A DNA stretch of 64,000 nt from Pseudomonas nitroreducens (GTDB taxonomy: Bacteria > Pseudomonadota > Gammaproteobacteria > Pseudomonadales > Pseudomonadaceae): assembly GCF_024170165.1 (NCBI RefSeq), contig NZ_JALJXP010000008.1, forward strand, positions 1-64,000. Reading direction: 5' to 3'. The notes below the pieces were generated by a model. It was given only the letters and a program-made list of their open reading frames with translations, was not told the origin of the DNA and did no database searches. A program made the translations under genes and the position numbers. How positions within the stretch are numbered: position 1 is the stretch's first letter; the number at the start of each line of letters is the position of its first letter. Below are positions 25,815-34,328 of this stretch, piece by piece.

Positions 25815-27020
25815 TCAGCCTTCGTTGGAGAGGGCGGTGTCGCGTCGCGCGCTGCGGCTGGTGGCCACTGACACCGACCACAGCATGAAGCCGCCGATGG
25901 CCAGCAGGCTGCCGACCCAGCCCGGCGAGGTCCAGCCGTAGCCGGCCGCCAGGGCCAGGCCGCCGAGGTACGGGCCCAGCGCATTGGCGAAGTTGAAGGC
26001 CGAGTGGTTCAGCGCCGCGGCCAGGCCCTGGGCGTCTTCGGCGACGTCCATCAGGCGGGTCTGCAGCACGGTGCCCAGGGCGCCGCCGAAGCCGACGAAG
26101 AACACGCAGATCGAGATGGCCCAGATGTTCCCCGCGGTGAACGGGAAGATCGCCAGCACCACCGCACTCCAAACCAGCAGGCCGCCGGCGGTGGGCATCA
26201 CGGCGCGGTCGGCGAGTACCGGGATGAACAGGTTACCCAGGGTCATGCCGATGCCGAACACCGCCAGGATCAGCGGCACGATGCTCGGCGATACGTGGGT
26301 CACCGCGCCGAGGATGTCGGCCAGGTAGGTGTACACCGCGAACAGTCCGCCGAAGCCGATGGCACCGATACCCAGGGTCAGCCAGACCTGGCCGCGCTTG
26401 AGTGCACCCAGTTCGCGCAGCGGGCTGGAGTCCGGCTCGGCGGGCGAGTAGGGCGCCAGCAGGCGCACGCAGATCATGGTCAGCACGCCGAGTGCGGCCA
26501 CCAGCGCGAAGCTCCAGCGCCAGCCCACGGCCTGGCTCAGCCAGTTGGCCAGCGGCACGCCGATGATGGTGGCGACGGTGAGGCCGAGGAACATCCGCCC
26601 AACCGCCACGGTGCGCCGGTGCGGCGGCACGATGGAGGCGGCGACCAGCGCGGCGATGCCGAAGTAGGCGCCGTGGGGCAGGCCGCTGATGAAGCGGAAC
26701 AGCAGCATCCAGTGGTAGGTCGGCGCCAGGGCGCTGAGGCCGTTGCCGACGGCGAACAGCGCCATCAGCAGCACCAGCAGGGTACGCCGAGGCAGGCGCG
26801 CGCCGAGCACCGCCAGCAGCGGCGCCCCGACCACCACGCCCAGGGCATAGGCGCTGATCACGTGGCCGGCGGTCGGGGCATCGATGCCCAGCGCCGGGGC
26901 GAAGTAGGGCAGCAGGCTCATGGTGGCGAATTCGGTGGTGCCGATGGCGAAGCCGCCGACAGCCAAAGCGAAAAGCACCAGGGCCGTACTGCGTTGCAGT
27001 CCGGTGGTGGAGGTCGTCAT
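25815..27020 (-). CDS. MFS transporter, DHA1 family
   Basis: This 401-residue protein has twelve predicted transmembrane helices. Conserved points include GTTEFATMSLLPYFAPALGI in helix 1, AYALGVVVGAPLLAVLGARLPRR (motif A region) in helices 2-3 and a helix 5 Gly-rich LGLTVATIIGVPLAN. These place it with the AraJ/YdhP-like drug or sugar efflux branch of DHA1. The start has an AAGGAA site. The exported substrate is unknown. Confidence 0.88.
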   Translation of the reverse strand: MTTSTTGLQRSTALVLFALAVGGFAIGTTEFATMSLLPYFAPALGIDAPTAGHVISAYALGVVVGAPLLAVLGARLPRRTLLVLLMALFAVGNGLSALAPTYHWMLLFRFISGLPHGAYFGIAALVAASIVPPHRRTVAVGRMFLGLTVATIIGVPLANWLSQAVGWRWSFALVAALGVLTMICVRLLAPYSPAEPDSSPLRELGALKRGQVWLTLGIGAIGFGGLFAVYTYLADILGAVTHVSPSIVPLILAVFGIGMTLGNLFIPVLADRAVMPTAGGLLVWSAVVLAIFPFTAGNIWAISICVFFVGFGGALGTVLQTRLMDVAEDAQGLAAALNHSAFNFANALGPYLGGLALAAGYGWTSPGWVGSLLAIGGFMLWSVSVATSRSARRDTALSNEG

Positions 27021-27222
27021 TGGGGGTTCCTTGGTCTTTTTTGCGGTGCGCCATGGCGGCGCGGCTGTCTGCGTAAGCACGGTCAAGGCAGTGACCGACA
27101 GCGAAGGTAGGAGAAAAATACCAGATGAAGGCCCCACTGTGCTGAATCGATTGCGCCTCGTCTGACGGAGTGCGTCCTACAGGCCCGTCGCCGGGTATCA
27201 TGGTGACCTCTGATGAGCCGTG

Positions 27223-27774
27223 ATGATTCCCATGGATTTTCCCAGCCTGACCACCGAGCGCCTGTTGCTGCGACCGTGGCGCCATGACGACCTGGCGCCC
27301 TTCGCTGCGCTGAATGCCGACGCCGAGGTGATGCGCCATTTCCCCGCCTGCATGAATCGCGAGGAAAGCGACCTGCTGGCCGCACGCATTCTCAAACACT
27401 TCGACGAGCACGGTTTCGGCCAGTGGATAGTCGAGCGTCGCGAGGAGGGTGCCTTCATCGGCGTGCTCGGCCTGCAGCGGGTGTCCTTCGACGCTCCGTT
27501 CACCCCGGCGGTGGAAATCGGCTGGCGCTTCAATACGGCCTACTGGCGCCAGGGCTATGCCCTGGAAGCGGCCCGTGCGGTGCTGGGGTTTGCCTTCGAG
27601 CAGTTGCAGCTGGAGGAGGTGGTTGCCTTCACCGTGCCGGCCAACCTGCCGTCCCGGGGGCTGATGCAGCGCCTGGGCATGCAGCATGACGAGGCCGGCG
27701 ACTTCGAGCACCCGCGCCTGCCCGAAGGCCATGCCCTGCGTCAGCACGTGCTCTACCGGATTGCGCGGCCATGA
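27223..27774 (+). CDS. RimJ/RimL-type GNAT acetyltransferase
   Basis: This 183-residue protein begins with LTTERLLLRPWRHDDL, the RimJ/RimL-like opening, and has EIGWRFNTAYWRQGYALEAARAVLGFAF, the acetyl-CoA binding block (RQGYA for RxxGxG/A). ATG 27223 has a GATGAG site; ATG 27232 and GTG 27220 are alternatives. Its stop overlaps the next start (ATGA), so it is coupled to the SagB-type protein. Substrate unknown. Confidence 0.87.
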   Translation: MIPMDFPSLTTERLLLRPWRHDDLAPFAALNADAEVMRHFPACMNREESDLLAARILKHFDEHGFGQWIVERREEGAFIGVLGLQRVSFDAPFTPAVEIGWRFNTAYWRQGYALEAARAVLGFAFEQLQLEEVVAFTVPANLPSRGLMQRLGMQHDEAGDFEHPRLPEGHALRQHVLYRIARP

Positions 27775-29387
27775 CGCCGGCCGAGGGCGTGCGCGCCTAT
27801 CACCAACTGAGCAGCCACCGCCCGGAGCGTTTCGCCCCCGGCCCCGGCCAGCTCGACTGGGCGACCCAGCCGGCGGCCTTCCGCCGCTATTCCGGCGCGC
27901 GCTGCATCGAGCTGCTGCACCGGCCGCAGGAAGAGTCGCCGGGTTATGACGAGGTGTTCGCCGGCCCCCTCGGCGCGCCCGCCCCGCTGAACCTCGCCAG
28001 CCTCTCGCAGCTGCTCTACGACAGCCTGGCCATTTCGGCCTGGAAGGAGGCGGGCGGCAATCGCTGGGCGCTGCGCGTCAACCCGTCGAGCGGCAACCTG
28101 CACCCGACCGAGGCCTATCTGCTGCTGCCCTCCGGTGCTGTGGATAACCCCGCATTGCTGGCGCACTACAGCGCCGACGAACATCTGCTGGAGGTGCGCG
28201 CCGAGCTGCCCGCACCGCTGGCCGCACAACTCGGCGATGCGCTTCCCGCCGGTGGCTTCCTGCTGGCGCTGGCGAGCATTCCCTGGCGCGAGGCCTGGAA
28301 ATACGGCGAGCGCGCCTACCGCTACTGCAATCACGATCTCGGCCACGCGCTGGCCTGTCTGGGCATCGCCGCGGCGATCCAGGGTTGGGAAGTGCGCCTG
28401 CTGCGCGGCATCGCCGAAGCGCAACTGGATACGCTGATCGGCCTCGACAGTGAAGGCTTCAGCGAGCATGAGTTCGCCGATGCGCTGCTGTGGATCGGCC
28501 CGGCTCAGCCCGCCGAATTCCCGCTGCCCGACACGTTGCTCAAGGGCCTCGCCGAGCTACCGCTGGCCGGCACGCCCAATCGTCTCTCTCGCGAGTATCG
28601 CCACTGGCCGGAGCTGGAGCGGGTACACCGGTTGAGTCGCGCGCCCGCGCTGGCGACCCGTGACTGGAGCACAGCGTCAACCGAGGTGGCTGTGGACAAC
28701 CCCGGCCTGCCGCTGCGCCCGATCCTGCATCGCCGACGCAGCGCGCAGTCCATGGACGGCCGCAGCGGCATTCACGCCGAGCTGCTGTATGCCTGGCTGC
28801 GCCGCCTGATGCCGGAGCGCTCGCCGGTCCCCTTCGCCTGCAGCGGCGAGCCGGTGCGCATCGACCTGCTGCTGTTCGTCCATCGCGTCCAGGGACTTGA
28901 CCCGGGCTTGTACTGGCTGGGGCGCAGCGGCCGCGAGCCGGGCGGGCTGCGCGCGGATTACCTGTGGCAACCGGTGGAGGAGAGCGGCGTGCCGCTGTAC
29001 CGCCTGCTGTCCGGCGACGCACGCGGGCTGTCGGCGTTCCTCTCCTGCGGGCAGGACATCGCCAGCGACGGCTGCGTCGCCTTCGCCATGCTCGCCGACC
29101 TCGACGCTGCGCTGGCCGAGGGCGCCTGGACCTATCCGCGCCTGTACTGGGAGGCCGGCCAGATCGGCCAGCTGCTCTACCTGGAAGCCGAAGCGGCGGG
29201 CCTGTCGGGCACCGGCATCGGCTGCTATTTCGACCCGGCGCTGGACGAATTGCTCGGCGGCGGTCCGGACTGCCCGGTCAGCCTCTATCATTTCACCATC
29301 GGCCGCGCCGTGTGGGACGAACGCCTCAGCAGCCTTCCCGCTTATCCGTCGCCACGCCGACTCCCACTTCAGCAAGACCGCAATTGA
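27771..29387 (+). CDS. SagB-type double nitroreductase-domain protein
   Basis: This 538-residue protein contains two copies of the FMN-dependent nitroreductase/SagB fold. The first, about residues 80-250, has RVNPSSGNLHPTEAYLLLP. The second, about 310-525, has LHRRRSAQSMDGR near its start and EAGQIGQLLYLEAEAAGLSGTGIGCYFDPALDEL near its end. SagB proteins oxidise azolines to azoles in modified-peptide clusters, but no cyclodehydratase or precursor peptide is present here, so a stand-alone redox role is likely. Translation is coupled to the upstream GNAT by a four-base overlap, and tesB follows 13 bases later. Confidence 0.82.
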   Translation: MTPAEGVRAYHQLSSHRPERFAPGPGQLDWATQPAAFRRYSGARCIELLHRPQEESPGYDEVFAGPLGAPAPLNLASLSQLLYDSLAISAWKEAGGNRWALRVNPSSGNLHPTEAYLLLPSGAVDNPALLAHYSADEHLLEVRAELPAPLAAQLGDALPAGGFLLALASIPWREAWKYGERAYRYCNHDLGHALACLGIAAAIQGWEVRLLRGIAEAQLDTLIGLDSEGFSEHEFADALLWIGPAQPAEFPLPDTLLKGLAELPLAGTPNRLSREYRHWPELERVHRLSRAPALATRDWSTASTEVAVDNPGLPLRPILHRRRSAQSMDGRSGIHAELLYAWLRRLMPERSPVPFACSGEPVRIDLLLFVHRVQGLDPGLYWLGRSGREPGGLRADYLWQPVEESGVPLYRLLSGDARGLSAFLSCGQDIASDGCVAFAMLADLDAALAEGAWTYPRLYWEAGQIGQLLYLEAEAAGLSGTGIGCYFDPALDELLGGGPDCPVSLYHFTIGRAVWDERLSSLPAYPSPRRLPLQQDRN

Positions 29388-29400
29388 GGAAACAACGCGC

Positions 29401-30270
29401 ATGACCCAGATCCTGGACAACCTGGTGGCTCTGCTGAGCCTGGAACAGATCGAAGAGAACCTGTTCCGCGGCACGAGCCAGGACCTCGGGTTCCGCCAGC
29501 TGTACGGCGGGCAAGTGCTCGGCCAGGCACTGTCGGCGGCCAGCCAGACCGTCGAGCCGGAGCGCCACGTGCACTCGATGCACGGCTACTTCCTGCGCCC
29601 GGGCGATGCCAGCATGCCGGTCGTCTACCAGGTCGACCGCGTGCGTGACGGCGGTACCTTCAGCACCCGCCGCGTCACCGCGATCCAGAAGGGCCAGCCG
29701 ATCTTCGCCCTGAGCACCTCGTTCCAGACCGACGAGGAAGGCTTCGAGCACCAGATCGCCATGCCCGACGTGGTCGGCCCGGAGAACCTGCCGACCGATC
29801 AGGAGCTGAAGAAGCGCAGCGCCGCGCAGTTCCCCGAGCGCATCCGCGACAAGCTGCTCTATCCCAAGCCCATCGAAATCCGCCCGGTGACCGAGAACGA
29901 CCCGTACGACCCGGAGATCGGCGAGCCGATCAAGTACCTCTGGCTGCGCGCCGACGGCAAGCTGCCGGACATCCCGGCACTGCACAAGTACATCCTCGCC
30001 TACGCCTCGGACTTCGGCTTCCTCACCACCTCGCTGCTGCCCCACGGCCGCTCGGTGTGGCAGAAGGACATGCAGGTCGCCACCATCGATCATTCCGTGT
30101 GGTTCCACCGCGACCTGCGCGCGGACGAGTGGCTGCTCTACGCCATCGACAGCCCCTGGGCCGGCAACGGCCGTGGCTTCGTGCGCGGCAGCATCTTCAA
30201 CCGCGACGGCCAGCTGGTCGCTTCCTCGACCCAGGAAGGCCTGATCCGCCGCCGCGAGGACTGGGCATGA
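29401..30270 (+). CDS. tesB: acyl-CoA thioesterase II
   Basis: This 289-residue double-hotdog thioesterase has the catalytic residues of E. coli TesB at identical positions: Asp204 (YASDFGFL), Thr228 (VATIDH) and Gln278 (SSTQEGLIR). It hydrolyses medium and long acyl-CoAs in the cytosol. It lies 13 bases after the SagB-type gene and overlaps the HAD gene by four bases, making a four-gene run, though the functional link is not obvious. Confidence 0.95.
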   Translation: MTQILDNLVALLSLEQIEENLFRGTSQDLGFRQLYGGQVLGQALSAASQTVEPERHVHSMHGYFLRPGDASMPVVYQVDRVRDGGTFSTRRVTAIQKGQPIFALSTSFQTDEEGFEHQIAMPDVVGPENLPTDQELKKRSAAQFPERIRDKLLYPKPIEIRPVTENDPYDPEIGEPIKYLWLRADGKLPDIPALHKYILAYASDFGFLTTSLLPHGRSVWQKDMQVATIDHSVWFHRDLRADEWLLYAIDSPWAGNGRGFVRGSIFNRDGQLVASSTQEGLIRRREDWA

Positions 30271-30878
30271 GCCCAGTCATGGCGCTGGATGAAATCCGCC
30301 ACTGGGTGTTCGACATGGACGGCACCCTGACCCTGGCGGTGCATGATTTTCCGGCGATCAAGCGGGCCCTGGGGATTCCCCAGGAACACGACATCCTCAG
30401 CCACCTGGCCGCGCTGCCCGAGGACGAGGCTGCGGCCAAACATGCCTGGCTGCTGGAGCACGAGCGCGAGCTGGCGGTAGCTTCCAGGGCCGCACCGGGC
30501 GCCGTGGAACTGGTGCGTGCACTGCACGGTGCCGGCCACCGCCTGGGCATCCTCACTCGCAATGCCCACGAGCTGGCGCTGATTACCCTGGCCGCGATTG
30601 GCATTGGCGACTGCTTCCTCACCGAGGATGTGCTCGGCCGTGGCGAGGCCGATCCCAAGCCCAGCCCGGACGGCCTGCTGCGCCTTGCCGCGCGCTGGGA
30701 CGTGGCGCCGCAGCAGATGCTGATGGTCGGCGACTACCGCTTCGATCTCGACTGTGCCCGCGCAGCCGGCGCCCACAGTGCGCTGGTGAACCTCGCGGAG
30801 AATCCCTGGCCGGAGCTGACCAACTGGCACGCGCAGGACTGCGCGGAGCTGGGGCGGATGGCGGGGGTTCTGGGCTGA
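30267..30878 (+). CDS. HAD-superfamily hydrolase (subfamily IA)
   Basis: This 203-residue phosphatase-like protein has motif I DMDGT (nucleophile Asp16, Asp18), motif II ILTRNA, motif III Lys in DPKPSPDG and motif IV VGDYRFDLDCA. The cap between about 30 and 85 is helical, as in phosphoglycolate-phosphatase-like members. ATG 30267 overlaps the tesB stop (ATGA). The substrate is not predictable. Confidence 0.9.
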   Translation: MSPVMALDEIRHWVFDMDGTLTLAVHDFPAIKRALGIPQEHDILSHLAALPEDEAAAKHAWLLEHERELAVASRAAPGAVELVRALHGAGHRLGILTRNAHELALITLAAIGIGDCFLTEDVLGRGEADPKPSPDGLLRLAARWDVAPQQMLMVGDYRFDLDCARAAGAHSALVNLAENPWPELTNWHAQDCAELGRMAGVLG

Positions 30879-30908
30879 GCCCATTCCCACACCGATGACC
30901 GGGCGGGC

Positions 30909-30985
30909 GTAGGGCGCATAACGCGCCAGCGTTATCCGCCGTCGGAACTGACGGCGGATAACCTGTTCCAGGTTATGCGCCCTAC
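30909..30985. repeat. second-family palindromic repeat (TAGGGCGCATAACGCG)
   Basis: This is the third copy of the roughly 78-bp element also found at 15373 and 21429. It lies between the HAD gene and the convergent btuB-type gene. Confidence 0.88.
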
Positions 30986-31012
30986 GAAACTTCGGGTGCA
31001 GGGAGCCTCGAA

Positions 31013-31096
31013 CGTAGGATGGGTGGAGCCTAGGCGATACCCATGCGGTCGGTGCAAGGGCCGATGGGTATCGATGCGCTCCACACCATCCTACGA
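31013..31096. repeat. 84-bp palindrome downstream of the btuB-type gene
   Basis: CGTAGGATGGGTGGAGCCTA and CGCTCCACACCATCCTACG are imperfect inverted arms, with inner arms GATACCCAT and ATGGGTATC. It differs from the other families here and lies 25 bases beyond the btuB stop, where it could form a transcript-ending or stabilising hairpin. Confidence 0.8.
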
Positions 31097-31120
31097 AGAG
31101 CCATTCGGCTCGGGCGTGAC

Positions 31121-32977
31121 TTACAGCTCCGGCGTCCAGGTCACCGCCAGCAGCGCGGTGCGGCCGGGTTCCTGGTAGGGGCGGGCTTCGCCGAAGTAGT
31201 CGCTGGGGCTGGTCGGGCGCAGGTAGTCGCCCAGGGTGTAGTTGCGGTCCAGGGCGTTATCCAGCTTCAGGTCGAAGCGAATTTCATCACTGGCCAGCCA
31301 GCTGGTGCGCAGGTCGAGCACGCCGTAGCCGGACAGCTCGCGGGTGTTGGCCGCGTCGTCGTAGCGCTGGCTGACCGCGCGCCAGGTGCCGCCGACGCCG
31401 ACGACACCGAACTGGCGGTCCAGGTCCAGGCTCAGGGTGCGCCGCGCGCGGTACGGCAGGGTGTGGCCGGTGTCGCGGTCGCGCGGGTCGATCAGGCTCA
31501 GGCCGAGGGCGGCCTGCCAGCCCAGCACGTCACGGGCGACGCTGGCCTCGAAGCCGTTGATGCGCGCCTTGTTGATGTTCTCCGGCTGGTTGCTGGTGCT
31601 GTCCCAGGCGATCAGGTCGTCGATCTCGGTTCGGTACAGCGAGGCCTCCAGGTGCGTGCCGGAGAAGTCGCCGCGCCATTGCAGCTCGTAGGTTTTCGAG
31701 GTCTCGGCTTTCAGGTCCGGGTTGCTCGCGCCGGGGTAGTAGAGGTCGCTGAAGGTCGGCGCGCGGAAGCCTTCGCCATAGCTGGCGATCCAGGTCTGGC
31801 TGTCGCCCACCGGCAGGCTGAAGGCGGCGTTCCAGCTGTTCTGGCTGCCGTAGGCCTGGTTGTTGTCGTGGCGCACGCCCAGCTCGGTGCCGAAGCTGTC
31901 GCCCTTGAAGCTGTGCTGGGCGAAGAAGGCGCGATTGCTGCGCTGGTCGTCGGCGAAATCGGTGCTGCCATCGACCTTGTCTTCGTACCAGTCGGCGCCC
32001 AGCGCCAGCTGGTTGGCGGCGTCCAGCTGCAGGCGGTTGATCCAGCTCGCGGAATGGCGGGTGGTTTCCAGGGTGCCGTTGTTCCAGCTGTCGGCGGCGC
32101 CCACGGCCTTGTTGCGATCGAAGCTGCGGCCCAGTTCCAGGCGGCTGTTCCACATCCGGGTGATCTGGCCGTCGAGGTAGGCGCTGTAGCTGCTGACGCG
32201 GAATTCGTCCTGCGGGCGGCCGGGCTCGAAGTTGTAGGCGTCGTCGTATTCGTTCTTACCGCGCTGGTCGTTGAGGTTCAGGCCGGCCTTCCAGTCTTCG
32301 CTGAAATGGTGGTCCAGGTTCAGGTGCACGGCCTTGTTGCGCTGGGCGTCGTCGTCGCTGTCGGCGCCGACGTTGTCGCTGGTGCGGTCCCAGCCCTGGC
32401 TTTCGTCGAGGCTGCCACCGAGGTTGTAGCGGGTCTGCCCGTCGCCGCCGGAGAGGTTCAGGCTGCGCTCGAAGGTGCCGTGGCTGCCGGCGGCCAGGCG
32501 CACTTCGGGGTGCAGGCCGGCTTCACCGCGGCGGGTGAAGATCTGGATCACCCCGCCAATGGCGTCGGCGCCATACAGCGCGGAGCGCGGGCCGCGGGTC
32601 ACCTCCACGCGCTCGATGCTGTCGATGCTCAGGTAGTCCAGGCGGGCGATGCCGCTGCTGGCCGAAGCGATGCGCTGGCCGTCGACCAGCACCAGGGTCT
32701 GCGCGGTGCTGGCGCCGCGTACGGAGTACGAAACCACGCCGCCGGAGCTGCCCATCTGCACGCCGGGCACGCGGGCGAGCAGGGCAGGCACGCTGCGCAC
32801 TTGCAGGCGCTCGATGTCGGCGCGGGTGAATACGCTGTTGGCCGAGGTGGCCTCGTTGCGCGGCTGGGCCTGGCGGGCGGAGGTGATCACCTGGTCGGAG
32901 AGCGTGTAGATGTCGCCAGTGGCGAAGGCCATGCCGGGCAGCAGGCTGGTGGCCAGGGCGAGTCGGGTCAGTTTCAT
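31121..32977 (-). CDS. btuB: TonB-dependent cobalamin receptor, BtuB type
   Basis: This 618-residue outer-membrane receptor has a signal peptide (1-20), a TonB-box-like SDQVITSA near 27-34, and a plug domain (about 40-150) with RVPGVQMGSSGG, VLVDGQRIASA and RGPRSALYGADAIGGVIQIFT. A 22-stranded barrel follows, ending in an aromatic-rich C-terminus. Size and plug motifs match BtuB. A cobalamin riboswitch precedes it on the same strand, which makes B12 or a corrinoid the likely ligand. The start has a GAGGAC site. It is divergent from the B12-dependent ethanolamine operon and should feed it. Confidence 0.93.
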   Translation of the reverse strand: MKLTRLALATSLLPGMAFATGDIYTLSDQVITSARQAQPRNEATSANSVFTRADIERLQVRSVPALLARVPGVQMGSSGGVVSYSVRGASTAQTLVLVDGQRIASASSGIARLDYLSIDSIERVEVTRGPRSALYGADAIGGVIQIFTRRGEAGLHPEVRLAAGSHGTFERSLNLSGGDGQTRYNLGGSLDESQGWDRTSDNVGADSDDDAQRNKAVHLNLDHHFSEDWKAGLNLNDQRGKNEYDDAYNFEPGRPQDEFRVSSYSAYLDGQITRMWNSRLELGRSFDRNKAVGAADSWNNGTLETTRHSASWINRLQLDAANQLALGADWYEDKVDGSTDFADDQRSNRAFFAQHSFKGDSFGTELGVRHDNNQAYGSQNSWNAAFSLPVGDSQTWIASYGEGFRAPTFSDLYYPGASNPDLKAETSKTYELQWRGDFSGTHLEASLYRTEIDDLIAWDSTSNQPENINKARINGFEASVARDVLGWQAALGLSLIDPRDRDTGHTLPYRARRTLSLDLDRQFGVVGVGGTWRAVSQRYDDAANTRELSGYGVLDLRTSWLASDEIRFDLKLDNALDRNYTLGDYLRPTSPSDYFGEARPYQEPGRTALLAVTWTPEL

Positions 32978-33033
32978 GGAGCGTCCTCAAAAGCGGTCGG
33001 ATGACTTTCGAGGAGGGCGTGACAAGGGCGGCA

Positions 33034-33055
33034 GGCCGCACTTGACGGTGCGGCC
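33034..33055 (-). promoter_or_regulatory. hairpin between cobalamin riboswitch and btuB
   Basis: A perfect 8-bp stem GGCCGCAC / GTGCGGCC with a six-base loop lies between the aptamer and the btuB start. It lacks a U tract, so it is not a plain terminator. It could be part of the expression platform that exposes or hides downstream signals. Confidence 0.45.
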
Positions 33056-33065
33056 CTCCGCAACA

Positions 33066-33248
33066 CCTGTCGGGGCGTGTCGAGGGCGGTCTCCGGGCTG
33101 CCGACGTCACATCGCCGCCTTCCCACAATCGTGCAGTGGCTCATGGCGATGCTGCACTCCCGCAGGGAGTGCGTCGGTTACCGTTGCGGGGGCAGCGCAG
33201 GTTTTTCACCTGCTTCCCGTTACCTCGAACGAAAACGGGGCGAACCAT
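33066..33248 (-). promoter_or_regulatory. cobalamin riboswitch upstream of btuB
   Basis: On the minus strand the conserved aptamer core is present in order: a GGTGAAAAACCTG hairpin, GCTGCCCCCGCAACGGTAA, GAGCCACTGC, GGGAAGGCGGCGATGT, and the B12-box segment GTCGGCAGCCCGGAGACCGC. These are the signature blocks of the AdoCbl-type aptamer. It lies about 90 bases before the btuB start. Binding of cobalamin should lower btuB expression. The ethanolamine promoter faces the other way, so only btuB is under its control. Confidence 0.93.
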
Positions 33249-33522
33249 ACGGCCAAGGTGCTCGGCGGGCAAGAGCGCGGCCGATCAATGGTGGCCTTCC
33301 TGCACGCCCGGCTCGTTGCCTGTGCCATCCAGCAACTCAGCTGCCAGAAGCCTCCCGCGCCGATCAGGAGCTGCGACGAAATCTCTCATCCGTCGCGCGG
33401 CCAGGTGGTCAGGGGCGTTGTCGTTCGCTACCGGCAGTGCGGCCGGAAGATTTGCCGATTTTTGATAGGGTCGCTTTGCCCCCGATGGTTAGCCTTCTGG
33501 TCATGAACGAGAGGGCCGCGAT
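33249..33522. promoter_or_regulatory. divergent promoter region between btuB riboswitch and eut operon
   Basis: This 274-base stretch must contain the start of the btuB leader on the minus strand and the main eut promoter on the plus strand, where EutR would bind. I see no clear -10/-35 pair, sigma-54 site or operator. A GAGGG ribosome site at about 33510 serves eutS. Confidence 0.5.
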
Positions 33523-33858
33523 ATGACCACAGAGCGAATCATTCAGGAGTTTGTGCCGGGCAAGCAGGTGACCCTGGCGCACCTGATCGCGCATCCCCAG
33601 GAGGAGCTGTCGAGCAAGATCGGCGTTCCCGGGGCCGAGGCCATCGGCATCATGACCCTCACGCCGGGCGAGACCGCGATGATCGCCGGTGACTTCGCGA
33701 CCAAGGCCGCCAACGTGCAGATCGGCTTTCTCGATCGCTTCAGCGGCGCGCTGGTCCTCTACGGCAGTGTCGGTGCGGTGGAGGAGGCCCTGGAGCGTAC
33801 CTGCGCTTCTCTTGGCCGTCTGCTTGCCTACACCATTTGCCCGGTGACCAGGAGTTGA
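33523..33858 (+). CDS. eutS: EutS, ethanolamine microcompartment shell protein
   Basis: This 111-residue BMC-domain protein begins [24 protein letters not shown] and contains [24 protein letters not shown], the circularly permuted BMC-fold arrangement of EutS. EutS forms bent hexamers in the shell. It is the first gene of the operon, as in Salmonella. The following eutP start is only two bases after its stop. Confidence 0.96.
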   Translation: MTTERIIQEFVPGKQVTLAHLIAHPQEELSSKIGVPGAEAIGIMTLTPGETAMIAGDFATKAANVQIGFLDRFSGALVLYGSVGAVEEALERTCASLGRLLAYTICPVTRS

Positions 33859-33860
33859 GC

Positions 33861-34328
33861 ATGCGCACGCAACGCTATGCCCTGGTCGGTGGCGTGGGTG
33901 CCGGCAAGACCACGCTGTTCAACGCCCTGCGCGGTCGCAAGGAAACCCCGCGCAAGACCCAGGCGCTGGACTTCGACCTGTGCGGTGCGCTGGACACTCC
34001 CGGCGAGTTCATCAGTCACCCGCGGCTGTATCGGGCGTTGATCACCAGTACCGACAACGTCGACACCCTGGTCTACGTGCATCCGGCCAACGAGCGCGAA
34101 TGCCGCCTGCCACCGGGCCTGCTGGATATCCATTCGGGCAAGCGCCTGGTGGGTGTGATCAGCAAGTGCGACCTGGACGATGCCGACCCCGAGGCGATCG
34201 AGCGCCTGCTGCGCAGTCATGGCATTCGCGGCGACATCCTGCGCATTGCCCAGGACGACCCTACCAGTATCGAGCGTCTGCGCCAGGTGTTGCACGGACG
34301 CGCTCCGCTTGAGGAAGAGTGCCCATGA
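33861..34328 (+). CDS. eutP: EutP, P-loop GTPase-like protein of the eut operon
   Basis: This 155-residue protein has the G1 loop GGVGAGKT (residues 10-17) and DTPG (45-48). The G4 position reads SKCD (101-104) in place of NKxD, which is usual for EutP/PduV. EutP has been proposed as an acetate kinase or a compartment-associated NTPase in different organisms, so its role is unsettled. An AGGAG site precedes ATG 33861. Its stop overlaps eutQ by four bases. Confidence 0.94.
   Translation: MRTQRYALVGGVGAGKTTLFNALRGRKETPRKTQALDFDLCGALDTPGEFISHPRLYRALITSTDNVDTLVYVHPANERECRLPPGLLDIHSGKRLVGVISKCDLDDADPEAIERLLRSHGIRGDILRIAQDDPTSIERLRQVLHGRAPLEEECP

Noticed and set aside
31043-33004. A 653-codon open frame on the plus strand opposite btuB
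   Set aside because: It is rich in Val/Ala/Gly/Gln with no recognisable domain and exactly mirrors the btuB reading frame. Such antisense frames are expected in GC-rich DNA with biased third positions.
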